Source: Porphyra umbilicalis (lineage: Eukaryota > Rhodophyta > Bangiophyceae > Bangiales > Bangiaceae). Taken from it: a stretch of 64,000 nt of DNA. How positions within the stretch are numbered: position 1 is the stretch's first letter; the number at the start of each line of letters is the position of its first letter. Made by a program: the position numbers and the translations under genes. The notes under the pieces are model-generated. The model ran no database searches. It was not told the origin of the DNA and saw nothing but the letters and a program-made list of their open reading frames with translations. Positions 11,100 to 21,058 of the stretch are shown here, one piece after another. Location of the stretch: positions 156,344 through 220,343 of the forward strand of contig KV918873.1 in assembly GCA_002049455.2 (NCBI GenBank), given 5' to 3'.

Positions 11100-11723
11100 C
11101 GGGTCGGCGGCGTGGTCGAAATTGCCACAACAAATAACAGCTGGCGCGTGTACAATACCCTGTTGTTCGTTTTTTGTGTGAGATGCACAAAAATCTCGCA
11201 CACGGTCACAGTACGGCCCCGAATTGCCCAAATGGGGCGCGTGTAACAAGGTAAGGCTTTTGTGTGCGGAGACACCGTTCCGGGACGAAGATTCACAAAC
11301 GGGGGGGGGTGCGTGATTGGAACGGCGTGCGTTCGTGGGTGGCTTGAGCTCTCCAGGTGTGGTTCCAGGGTGTAGAGCGGCATCGGGCAAAGGTGTAGGC
11401 GTCTCAGCCGACTCGAAGCTGTTCCCCACAGCTCCACCTCTGTTGTTTGAGGATTGCAATGATTCTACCGCCACAATGTTTTGTCGAGGATCAGCCATAC
11501 ATATGATCCTCACACTGCTGTGGCCTACTCCTCCCACCATTCACACGCCGCGTACTGGCTGTACGGTCAGTCCGAGTGACCATAATCGTCCAATCAAGGC
11601 TGTTGTATGCTGAAACGTGAGCGGCCGACGCGGCCGTCCAAGCTATTTTGCAACGTACACCCACACCGACGACACGCACGCACAACACACACACAGTCTA
11701 TCTCTCCCTTCCACGGGCCCGCG
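11100..11723. other. Spacer downstream of the methyltransferase gene
   Basis: The minus strand is open from 11540 to 10953 (196 codons) without a recognisable family. It contains scattered Cys residues and runs into the direct repeat. No other feature was seen. Confidence 0.35.
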
Positions 11724-14700
11724 TCACGCCGATTGGGGCGTCGTACCAGAGGACGCTGCGAGCATCGCGTTGACTCGACTCCAATCAAAGTCGAACCCAT
11801 AGACGAGAAACAGCTCCTCCCCAAAGGCGACGTCCGCCGTGGCCACCACCGTCAACAGGTCGGGGTGCACCATGTCGGACGGGCGCTTGAGGGGCCGCAA
11901 GCGCAGGCGCACGTTGGGCTTGAGGGAGAGCGTCGAGCCGTCCGCCTGAAAGTTGACCTTCTCGGCGCCACTAACCGCCCCATAGTGGTTGATGTAGCCA
12001 CACGCGCAGCCGACAGACGGGACGAGCCAAAACTTGGGCGGCGGCGGAGCACCGCACCGCGCCTTGAGCGGCACCAAGTGCGCATTGCGGGTAAACGTCT
12101 GGGGGGTGATGCAGGCCGTCGCCCTCATCGTGCCATACGGTCTGTGGGGGTTGTCTTGCAACGTCTTCAGACGGAGGTCCTTAAAGACGAGCCCCCCCCA
12201 CATGGACCCGACCTGGTCGCCGACGCGCAAGCCGCCGGGGTGGCTGACAAAGACGCCCAAGCCACCAAAGGGGACGCCCGACGAGGCGACGCGCACCCGA
12301 CATGCGGTCGCGTCCGCGGCTCGCACAGTGGCCGTGTCGGCACACTCGAAAACCGCCCGCATCTGCTGCGGCCAGTCGTGCACCGGCTGGACGAGCAGGT
12401 CGTCGAGGCCCTTGACGGTAAAGAAGTCGTTTGGCACATGGTGGCCAGGGAGACGAGAAAGTGGACGATGTGTGTCGGAACCCGGGTGTGTGCCGACTCG
12501 CCGGCTTTCAGGGTCAATGCCGACGACAGCCACTTGGTCGACGACGAGGGCTCAGGGCGACGCGCCGCGAGCTCGGCGGCCACCCTTTCCACAGCGTCGA
12601 GCAGCTGCGGTGTCACCCCACCTGCACCTTGGTTCGCCTTGGCCCAGTCGACAAACGCAAAGTAGGTGCGACGACGCGCGGCCTTGACGACCACGTCGTC
12701 GACGTCGCAGCCGTAAAACTGCGTCGCGTCTGCACACACGCGACCGCCGTCGTGCCCGTCCCCATAAACAGGTCGAGGACCGCGTCACCCGCGTGAGAAA
12801 AGCGGCACACCAGCTCCCGCACGCACCCCACCGACTTTTGCTCGGGGCGCAACCACTTGCCGTCCTCGTTGTACACAATCTCCAACGGGCCAGGCGGAGC
12901 GACGTTGGTGATCGCGTTGCAGTGGCCGGGCAGGGGAGACGAGGTCTGGTTGTGATTCTTAAAGCTCACCCTGCGATGCGTCCCGGTGCCGCCGCCCGTA
13001 CGCGTCGCGTGGAGGGCCTTGTCCACCCAATTGGCCAGCGCGTGCTGGAGCGACCACCCCACCGCCGTTGGACGACACCGCGACCATGGAGCACGGGTCG
13101 ACGAGCCACTCGGGCTCGCCCCGACCCTTCAGCGCCGTCGCCGTCCGTAGGTTGGACAGGATGTCAAACCACTTGGAAACCTGCAAGTCGGAACACTGGA
13201 TGATGAGCTGGCCGCCGTGACGCACCATCCCAGTCACGTCGCGCGCCACTGCCAGCATGTCCGCTCCGACAGCCGGTCATGGGCAGAGTTGGGTTCCCCG
13301 CGCTTCAGCCGTGTGCCGTAGGGCGGGTCGAGGTACGCCAGTTGAATCTTGTCTTGAGGTTGCCGTGGGGAACTGCCAAAAGTTGCACGATACCATCTGG
13401 ACACGCGCCGCGAGGGCCCCCTCAATGAGACGCACGTCGGCGACGCTGACGGCAGAGAATGGTCGGCCGTCGGCCACGGCATCGAGCATGTCCGAAGAGG
13501 GCGCCCCATCGGCCAACTTGGCGGGGGCCTCGTCGTCCAGCCACAGTTCCCGCAGGGAGGGCCAAGGACGGGCACCACGCCACCAACGAGAGCCGACTCG
13601 TGGGGTAGAAAGGAGCAGACGCTCAACTTGCCCCTGTCCGTTTGCCTCGACAGCGGCTCGTACGTCGCGGACCACAACTCTGGGGACCCCAACACGTCGC
13701 TCATGTGCCGCGCGTACTGCGCCGCCGCCTTGCGCAGCAGCCGATCGTCGTCGGGGGAGTTGGTAAAGGTCGCCAGCGCCACGGGGTCGACCACGTCGGG
13801 GTCCATGGACGTTGGCAGACCATGGAAGAGGCGGTACCGCTGGCACCGCGGGGAGAAGCCATCCGAAGGATGCAACAAGGGCTTCAACTTGCACTCCTCG
13901 GCGCACCACACCAAGTACGGCCAAAACATCGTCATGGCGTCTGCGTAGCCACACTTGGCCGCGACAACGTCCCAGGACCGGTTGACGATCATGGCGGCGT
14001 ACGACACGCGCACAGTCCGCATGTCGCGCTCGACAACAGCGCCGGGGGTTTTCGACGCTGCCGCACCGGCCACTGACTTTCCCTTGGCAGACGCCGACAG
14101 CCGCTTTTGCTTTTTGGCCGACAACGTCTGACCCGTACCACGCCCCCGGGTGGTACCGTCGCCGTCGTCGTCGCCGTCGGGGTGCGCCTTCCCTCGCGCA
14201 CGTCTGCCATGAGCTGCAAAACGAGCCACACGCGCTCGTCCATGGTGCTCAGGGGCCGATGACCGGGTCGAGCGGGTCGTCCAACAGCTCCGGCACCGCG
14301 CCCCCTGCCGCCGACCCCGCGCGGCGGCAGACGCAGGTGCGCCCCGATCACGAGGCACCAAACCATCGCCTTGATCGTCCTCATCCGCGTCCATGTCCGC
14401 GGCCTTGCGCTTAGCACCCTTTCCGGTCCCCGGCATCGGCAACAGATCCTCGCTCTGCTTCTTGGCTGCAGCGCGTCGCGCCTTGTCGATACCCGCCTGC
14501 CCCTCATCCGGCCGCGTCTGGATGTAGCTGACCATCACCTGCCACCGACGGAGGGCGCCCGCAACGGCGGCCGTGTGTGCTGCACCCTTTTCCGTCCGTC
14601 GAGGCGTCGCGGCGAGTGCGGCAAGGCGGTCCCGCATAGCCATCTCACGACGCCCGCTGCTCACCTTGGGCCACGCAAAGCCGCTCAAGTCCCGCCACTG

Positions 14701-15928
14701 CAGGGCCACCGGATATCGACAAACCAAAGCGTCAACCCGGACGCGCGGCGTCCGGTCCGGCGGTCGGTCGCGGACGATCACACCCAACCCGCCGACGGGC
14801 GACACGAACCCAGGGGCGGGCACAGGGGTGGCCACCCGAGAGCTGGGACCGCCCCCGGTGGCCGCCGACGCGTCTGTCGGAGCGACCGGCGCCTGCTCCG
14901 CCGGCCCGTCAGCGTCGACCAGCACATCCTGCAGCTGCTCCAAACGGTGGCTCATGAAGAGCAGGAGCTCCCACAAGCGCGTGTCCACGGGGGCGCCCCC
15001 CGCCATCCGCGCACGGTGCAGGTTCCACGTCACCCAGGCCTTGCACCACATGAGGACGGCGTACCACAAGTACGTGCGCTCCTGACTCATCTTGGCGAGC
15101 AGAGCACTGCTTGACGTAGACGACGGTGCCATGGCCGCCACCCTGGTCTGAGTTCAACAATCGACACTTTTGGCCAGAAGGCAGCTCGCGCAGCGTCGCT
15201 CCGGAGCGCTGCGAGTCGCTCGTTCGCCACCTCGTCTCGCACGACGACCGCCGCAAGGACCACGTCCATGGCGGCCATGGCCTTGACATTCTCGGCCACC
15301 CACTGCAAACCAATGGCTTCAACGATGCGGCTGCCGTCGCGCGGGTTCGCAGCAGACGCTTGGGAGACGGCGTCCTTTGCCAAGAGCATCGGGAGGCGGT
15401 GGAACCCGTCGGCAAACGTGCCGTTGGTAGCGCCGCGGAGGGCCGCCTCGAAGCGGGCGTGCCCCGACACGAGCACCACGGCGTCCTCCCCTCCACCTTG
15501 CGGCCAGCGCATGGCGCTTGGGCGTACTCCTTGAGGGAGGTCACGCCCACGTCGACCACGTGCTCGTCGTGTGCAGGCCGTATGTCCGTCCAGTAGCGCA
15601 CCATGGAGAGGTGCACCCAACAGGTGGCGTTGGGCGACTGCTCTCGCCAGTTGGCAATGGGAACACCCTCAACGTCCGTCACCAGCGCCTCGTCCTGTGC
15701 ACGGGCTGGGCGCACAACCGCAGCCCGAGGGCCGTCGGGCGGCACCGTCGGCGCCCCATGAGGGACCCCCGTCGGCGAACTGTCGCGGGCGCCACCGTCT
15801 CGGCGGGTGGCCCGGCCGCCGGACGCGTGGCGTGGGCATGGCACGCGCGGGCATAGGGGGGGGGGGGGGGGGGGGGGGGGCTGAGAACCGTCGAGCACCA
15901 CGCCGACGCAAACTTCGCTCCGCGGCAC
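11724..15928 (-). pseudogene. ParB-like / amino-DNA-methyltransferase / SET fusion, frame-disrupted
   Basis: Read from 15928 down. A ParB/Srx-like N-terminus (about 15600-15300) contains VVLVSGHARFEAAL. A helical and linker region with basic stretches (GKGAKRKA, KKQKRL) follows. Next comes an N6-adenine/N4-cytosine methyltransferase domain with catalytic DPPYG (13315-13329), a ~180-residue spacer and the SAM-binding motif DLFMGTGTTA (about 12745-12774). This order (motif IV before motif I) is that of beta-group bacterial enzymes. The C-terminus (about 12300-11730) is SET-like: GLGVFVS, CGYINHYG, then VATADVAFGEELFLVYG before W. A single protein could thus mark DNA and histones. No one frame covers it: the pieces change frame near 15490, 15140, 14260, 13560, 13360, 13255, 13040, 12740 and 12430. 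The joins preserve protein-like sequence, so short introns, sequencing indels or pseudogenisation are all possible. A TATA-like box lies 93 bp upstream of the first ATG. Confidence 0.7.
15856..15880. repeat. G25 homopolymer
   Basis: Twenty-five G on the plus strand, encoding poly-Pro near the N-terminus of the ParB-methyltransferase-SET gene. Confidence 0.9.
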
Positions 15929-16020
15929 CGGACACCCCGAAAGGCACGCAGTGTGGGGGGTCGCCGCGTGTCTCGGGACCGTGCGGCGAGCTCCGCAAGC
16001 GCAGGGCTTGACGAGGCAAC

Positions 16021-16030
16021 GTATTTATAG
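16021..16030 (-). promoter_or_regulatory. TATA-like box of the ParB-methyltransferase-SET gene
   Basis: CTATAAATAC on the minus strand, 93 bp upstream of the ATG at 15928. This is a sensible distance for a core promoter. The conserved palindrome block lies a further 160 bp upstream. Confidence 0.5.
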
Positions 16031-16189
16031 TGGAAAACCACGCCCAGACCCAGTGTGGGACGACTCGGCCCGTTTGTGGGCGGAACACAGCCCGACGGTG
16101 GCTCGAACGCCGCGCGCGGGAGACGACGTGCGGGCGACCCGACAGATACGGGTTGCAACGGCGTCCCCATGCAAAAAGTCCGCGTAATT

Positions 16190-16262
16190 GTCACCAAGCG
16201 ACGCCGCCGGAACGCTCTCGGATTATCCGGTGAGAACAGCGTCACGGTCATCTGGCAAAACA
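16190..16262 (-). promoter_or_regulatory. Conserved palindrome block, copy 3
   Basis: Minus-strand sense reads CCAGATGACCGTG, GTTCTCACCGGATAATCCG, then AGAGCGTTC and a GCTTGGTGA word. The dyad CGGAT-A-ATCCG (16219-16229) is perfect. It lies 262 bp upstream of the ParB-methyltransferase-SET start. It matches the block at 18287-18352 over ~65 bp (about 57 identical), with the same orientation relative to the downstream gene. Confidence 0.65.
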
Positions 16263-17342
16263 AGTAGATCAAATTACATTTGGTGAACAACGCCTGTACC
16301 GTGGAGGGATTCCCACGTGTCTGCCGTGCGCGACAACCCGACGACGGTACGACCGTCCGCACGTGCCTCTGGGGATCGCGCTACGGTCCCCGCACGTCAC
16401 TGGTACGGGGTGGTATTCTGTATCTTGACGAGGTGCTTTCGGGGCTGTGACGTACGCAACACATCATCACTGGGCTGGAAAGTCGACCCGCACGGCATGA
16501 ATGACTCCCAGTGCCGTTACGACCACTTATTTGTGTCTCTCCCCAGGACAAACACCCTGACGCGCTGCGGTGCATCAAAGCGCCTCTCCGCTGCTGCGAC
16601 GCCTGGACCGTGTGCGCACGCAAATGGACCCAAGATCGGACGTCAGTGAGGCCGATTCTGGACACAATTGCTCTCCCAGTTATATAGCAGCGTGCTATAC
16701 AACGAAAGGTGCATCCCACGCATTATAACCTCTGGCGGCGACGCATGCTCAGGCCCAGCAGAGAGGGACACCAACGCCCCCGATGCCGAATGTCCCACTA
16801 TAGAAAGAACCACCAACTTGCAAGCGTTCAGTCCATGCGCGCCGAGGCAAATTTTGCACTGCATGTTGGAGCTTTGTCGTGCGTGCAAAAAGAAGAGGGT
16901 GCCGGTTTTGTGGTACTTTTTGCGCCCTCGTTGACGCCATGCTTCTACGGTGGCCATGGGAGGCGTGCTCGACCAGGGAAAGTTGTAAGCATGTACATGA
17001 CGCATGCAGCCAGCCGGCTTGATCCGCCCTATCAATTTGCGTGGACAGTATTTATCAGCTGGATCTTTGTTGCAACGGCTAGTGTTGAGCTGGAAACCAG
17101 ACGCAGACCTTCACCAGTGTCACGCAACCCACGCCATTCGGGCGCTTCTCGCACTCACAGGCCCTTTAATTCGGTGTACCGCCAGAACACCCATGTCTGT
17201 CATCTGGGAGACTTTGGCTCCTGGAGGTCCATTTCCGACGCCCTCACATCGTTTTTGGGACAGGTGTTAGTGCATGGGGTACGGTATACCTTTAGTGTCG
17301 ATATAACCGGATATTGACTGTACCAGCTCGATGCCAGGGCGT
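16263..17342. other. Intergenic stretch between divergent ParB-type genes
   Basis: Only short open frames without family signatures are present. GC content is lower than in the flanking genes. A GGTATACC word with ACGGTATACC context (about 17281) resembles the ends of the hairpin repeats at 3169 and 28969. Confidence 0.4.
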
Positions 17343-17830
17343 CATGCGGGAGACGCTTCTCCTACCTCAAATGCGCGTTAACAGGGGGTGGTGTGGGCAG
17401 CGTATGCAAGGGCGGCGCCTCGCCCGTGCGAGTGGCTCGGCCGCTCGCAATGACAAAAGACGCACACACACGAGCAGCAAGGCGCTGGGGGGTCATGAGC
17501 ACCCCTTGTTTGGGGTTGACACAATGGGTGGCAGTCATGGAGGAGTCGATTTCCAGTGCCTCCGTCCGCCCACAACTCCATGTATTTGTGACCTGGTCAC
17601 GGCGTGGGAAGCTGATCGGATTATCCGGTGAGAACTGAGGCACGGTCATCTGGGAGCAAAAGTACAAAGACTTAGATCTACCGCCGAGTTGTCGCTGCTG
17701 GTACAGGTCCCACTGGGGCGCCTACAGTGAGCGCGCCGAGGGCGTCGGCAATAGCCACATTCGCTCGGTGCCATGCGACTGAACAGCGGGCCCACTGAGT
17801 CCCATCGTCTGGCTCACAGACGGTACACAG
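17343..17830. repeat. Long direct repeat, copy 2 (~490 bp)
   Basis: Same orientation as 10600-11099, with a few short deletions. It carries a perfect copy of the dyad CGGATTATCCG at 17617-17627. The encoded minus-strand peptide around 17880-17680 has a Cys-rich pattern (CPVC, CPLCTVC) followed by the conserved ARCSVAWHRANVA. Confidence 0.85.
17590..17664 (-). promoter_or_regulatory. Conserved palindrome block, copy 2
   Basis: Same block as at 10862 and 16190, with the dyad at 17617-17627. It is located within the second direct repeat. Confidence 0.6.
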
Positions 17831-18286
17831 AGGGCAGCCACCCAGGCGCCCCGTCTTTCCCACGCACACGGGGCACTGAGCACACACGCGCAGCGTGGGT
17901 GGGGGGGGTCTCCCCAGAAGAAACCACCGCCGTGCCGCTCCCGCCCTTCACATTGCCTGGCAGCACACACAATCTCCGGCGAGAATCGGCGCGCCGGTCA
18001 AATCAGACCAGCAAGCAATCACAGCCACACACAGACACCCCCCCGCACGCTAGCGGCGCTGCGATCATCCGGCACGGTGCGGCACTCTTGCAGAGCCACA
18101 GCCCGTTCCACACACACGACCAAAGAAGCACGCGGTTGGGCCATTGGTGGCCGACACGGTCAGATGTGCGCGAGGATGTGCGGGCTGCCGCACTTTCCAT
18201 ATGACGCCCAGATCCCCGATCAGAATTTCACAATGTTGCTTTCTTTACGTCGCTTTCATATTGTACTTGTATTCTGTATTTATATC
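17831..18286. other. Spacer, no gene seen
   Basis: Low-complexity CA-rich words (CACACACAC) and short open frames only. No motif recognised. Confidence 0.4.
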
Positions 18287-18352
18287 CCAGATGACCGTGA
18301 TGTTGTTCTCACCGGATAATCCGAGAGCGTTCTGCCCGCGTTGCTTGGTGAT
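18287..18352 (+). promoter_or_regulatory. Conserved palindrome block, copy 4
   Basis: Plus strand reads CCAGATGACCGTG, GTTCTCACCGGATAATCCG, AGAGCGTTC and GCTTGGTGA. The perfect dyad is at 18313-18323. It lies 388 bp upstream of the ParB-like gene and is oriented towards it, mirroring the copy upstream of the divergent fusion gene. Confidence 0.65.
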
Positions 18353-18637
18353 GAATACGTGGATTTGATTGTCGTGCCATGCGTTGTGCAACGCAGGGAC
18401 CCGCTGCGCGCTCTGATTGGTCAATCTCCGACTCGTTTCAACCGTCGAGGCGGTGGTGACACATGCACAAGGGGGCCGATAAAGGCGGCAACGTCGGACC
18501 CGCCGGTCATCAGCCGACAGGCCCGCACTGTCCTGTCCACACCACCCCCGGCGTGCACGCAGTTGCCTGAGGCGTGCGTACGCACCGCTGCTCTCTCTCC
18601 CCAGGGACAGACCCCAGCGCTCACGCGAGGCGCCCTT

Positions 18638-18661
18638 CCCCCCCCCCCCCCCCCCCCCCCC
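18638..18661. repeat. C24 homopolymer
   Basis: Twenty-four C on the plus strand, 78 bp upstream of the ParB-like gene start. Confidence 0.9.
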
Positions 18662-18739
18662 GGCGCACTCGCCCTCGCCCATTCGTGGGTCTGACCCTGC
18701 GCTTCGTGTCGGCTGTTCGCCCCAACCCGCTGCTGTGGA

Positions 18740-20509
18740 ATGTCGCACGCCGTGGGCAACCTGGTGCCACGTGTGATTACCGTCGCGGATCTGTGTTTGC
18801 CGGACGAGTCTGCGCGGACGGTCGATGACCAGCACATTCGGAGGCTCAAGGCAGACATCCGCAATGGGACCTTTATCGGCAACGTGTCCCGCATGGTCGT
18901 CTTTGTCCTACCAGGGGACCCTCCCCGCTACCGTCCCGTCGACGGCTTTCACCGTGGCAGCGCCTTGACGCAGTCGGTTCAGGAAGACGTCCTCGAGCCG
19001 ACGTTCCCGTTCTCCGTCGACGTAGTCTCAGACGAAAAAGGCCGCCCCCGCCATCTGACCGACAGCGAGTGGGTCGGCTCGTCCATGCAACGGAACGACA
19101 TTGGCGACAAGTGCGCTGTCGTGACCCTGACGGACACGCTAAAGAGCGTCAAACTCCTGTTCACAAGTGTGTGGGGCGACGACCCACCACCTTCCTACGC
19201 CGTCGCCCAGTCGTTTCAGGCGAACCAGGCTGTCGCCGCGCTCTACACCAGCGGCACCGTTCCGGGGGATCCGCAAGCCCGCGTCAAGGGGCTGGCCACG
19301 GTCTTCCTCGCGGTGTGGCCGTTCCTGGACAGTCCACGCGCCTGGGCGGAGTTCCTCAGGATCACCCACTTTCAGCGCTTTGGTGGTGGCTACCCGCACA
19401 AGCGGTACTCCATGAGCATGCTCGGCAAACCGCCTTTCCGATTGCCGCTGGCCGACTTGGATCCGGCGCTCGGCTCATCGGCGCTCTCCGACTCTGTGCG
19501 CTTCCTCATGCTGAGGACCGCGGAGGCTTGGCTTGATCTGCACAATTGCCATGTGGATGATGCGCGGGCGCGAGATGCGGAAAAGTCGCCCAAACTCTCC
19601 GTTCCGGTCGCCTCTGACCAGTTCTCCGCCGTCTCCAAGTACGTGTGTGGCATGGTCGCGTGTGACAAAGGTCAAGCGGACGTCCTCGACAACCCCATCC
19701 TCCATCTACACGACGGTGCGCCCGTCGTTCCGTCGGTCGCGATCGTGGACGCGTTTCGCTTCTTTCGTGAACCAAAGAATTCGGCGGCTGGACTCGTGTC
19801 GTCCGCCTCGACTATTGGCAGCATGGCTGAGTTGTTTGTTGACAAGGCCACGCGCCTGCGAGCTCTTGTTCGCTCGTCACTGGCTGATGGGGGCGCGCGA
19901 GTGCCATGGGGCATTGCAGGTGTCACGGACGACCCCGCGCTGTTGTCGGAACCTCTACCGGCTGAGGACTCGACCGACGGAGCGCGTTCGAGGCTGTCGG
20001 CGTCGCCTCCTTCCGCCGTTTCTGAGGACGACGAAACCAACAAGTCCGGCGGCGGCATGCTCGCCTACTTTGCAGGCTTGAACATGAGCCAGTACTCTGG
20101 TGCGTCTGCTGGGGACCCCAGCGCCACAGCTGCGGCGGCCGGTGGCGCACCTGCGGTGGAGACCCCTGGTTCTGCTGCAGGGGGCTGTGAGTCGCCTGGT
20201 GCGGACCCGCCTGGTGCTCCTGCAGGGCGCAGCGGCGCGCCTGGAGAGGCCCCGCCCGGTGCTCCTGCTCGGGGCGGTGAGTCGCCTCGAGCAGACTCGC
20301 CTGCGCCACCTGCGGTCGTCCCGGCGGCGCCGGGCGGTGAGTCGCCTGGTGCGGACCCGCCTGGTGCTCCTGCAGGGCACAGCGATCAGGTACGACGCGA
20401 CTTGGGGATTTGCCACCGCGGTTTTCAGATTGGTGGCAGTACGTCTGAAATGGCTGCACTGGGACATGTTCGACCGCACTTTTTAACAGTGTCTACACAA
20501 TCAGTATAG
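18740..20509 (+). CDS. ParB/Srx-like domain protein with Pro/Gly/Ala-rich repeat tail
   Basis: 589 codons, uninterrupted. Residues ~10-85 fit a ParB/sulfiredoxin-like fold: a TVADLCLP strand, DDQHIRRLKADIRNG helix, VVFVLPGD strand and the signature PVDGFHRGSAL (compare DGHHR in ParB). Residues ~110-135 (WVGSSMQRNDIGD) resemble the NxQRxDL stretch that follows in ParB proteins. ParB-fold domains bind DNA or nucleotides; some act as CTPases or nucleases. Residues 140-400 are a helical region I do not recognise. The tail (~430-560) has imperfect repeats around ESPGADPPGAPAG. The gene is divergent from the ParB-methyltransferase-SET gene and shares its upstream palindrome block, so the two probably work together. 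The ATG at 18740 is the first in frame, and the upstream region contains the block and a C24 tract. It is the only intact gene of this module. Family assignment is by motif reading. Confidence 0.65.
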   Translation: MSHAVGNLVPRVITVADLCLPDESARTVDDQHIRRLKADIRNGTFIGNVSRMVVFVLPGDPPRYRPVDGFHRGSALTQSVQEDVLEPTFPFSVDVVSDEKGRPRHLTDSEWVGSSMQRNDIGDKCAVVTLTDTLKSVKLLFTSVWGDDPPPSYAVAQSFQANQAVAALYTSGTVPGDPQARVKGLATVFLAVWPFLDSPRAWAEFLRITHFQRFGGGYPHKRYSMSMLGKPPFRLPLADLDPALGSSALSDSVRFLMLRTAEAWLDLHNCHVDDARARDAEKSPKLSVPVASDQFSAVSKYVCGMVACDKGQADVLDNPILHLHDGAPVVPSVAIVDAFRFFREPKNSAAGLVSSASTIGSMAELFVDKATRLRALVRSSLADGGARVPWGIAGVTDDPALLSEPLPAEDSTDGARSRLSASPPSAVSEDDETNKSGGGMLAYFAGLNMSQYSGASAGDPSATAAAAGGAPAVETPGSAAGGCESPGADPPGAPAGRSGAPGEAPPGAPARGGESPRADSPAPPAVVPAAPGGESPGADPPGAPAGHSDQVRRDLGICHRGFQIGGSTSEMAALGHVRPHFLTVSTQSV

Positions 20510-20560
20510 ACCAGGGGTCGTCAAGCGTACTTCTCCTCAATCATATTCGCGCATACTTTC

Positions 20561-20855
20561 TGTTGAAACGCAGTGGGGATAGGGGATGGGGGACCACGGT
20601 GAAGTGCTTGAGTGGCTTGAGCTTGTGTGTATGTGTGCGAACGTGCTTTGTTGGTTGTCTCTCCAAAGCGCCCCTCTTCCCATCAAGGGCACTCCTCAAG
20701 TAGTCCAAGTCGGAGCACTCAAGCCCACCACGAAGCCCAAGCAGCTCGCCCGCGCACGCGCCCGCCCACACTCTAAATCAAAACGCTCACCAAATCAAAA
20801 CATCAGGGATCAAAGCAAAGCCCACGCAAATCAAAGCATCAGAAGCGCAAGAACA
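20561..20855 (-). mobile_element. Isolated Ty1/copia LTR
   Basis: Reverse-complement relative of the LTR at 59597-59895. The strongest shared stretch is the 3' part containing ACAACCAACAAAGCACGTTCG, CAAGCTCAAGCCACTCAA and CCTATCCCCACTGCG. It starts TGTTG and ends ACA on the plus strand, as expected for an inverted TG...CA LTR. No internal element sequence is attached, so it is a solo LTR or a fragment. A matching 5-bp target duplication is not visible. Confidence 0.75.
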
Positions 20856-20944
20856 AAAAATGTGAAATCGCAAAATTTCACTCAAAATCGCACGGGTACA
20901 AATGTCGAATGCACCAGCGGTCACCAAACTGCGAGGAAGTCGCA

Positions 20945-21058
20945 TGGGTAGCCTAGTGGGAAGTAGGCACCCATTCTCATTAGGCGTGACCTTCGGGTCG
21001 CGTCAGGGAGTCGGGGGTTCGAACCCTGTCAATACCTGGTTTCTTGAATTTTGCTTTT
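20945..21058 (+). ncRNA. tRNA-like Pol III unit (tRNA pseudogene or SINE head)
   Basis: An A-box TAGCCTAGTGGG (20948-20959), a B-box with GGTTCGAACCC (about 21016-21027) and a T5 run (21053-21057) form a complete Pol III arrangement. A D-arm GCCT...AGGC pairs, and a 7-bp hairpin with a TTCG loop sits where a long variable arm would be, as in tRNA-Leu or tRNA-Ser. The acceptor stem pairs at only about five of seven positions and I could not fold a convincing anticodon arm. A tRNA-derived SINE or decayed tRNA is more likely than a working tRNA. Confidence 0.5.

Noticed and set aside
11724-20509. Giant-virus or bacteriophage insertion as the source of the ParB and methyltransferase genes
   Set aside because: No viral structural or replication gene is present, a SET-like domain is attached and the surroundings are ordinary eukaryotic repeats. 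A distant viral or bacterial origin of single domains remains possible.
20945-21035. Functional tRNA gene
   Set aside because: The acceptor stem has about two mismatches and no good anticodon stem could be drawn, so it was recorded as tRNA-like only.
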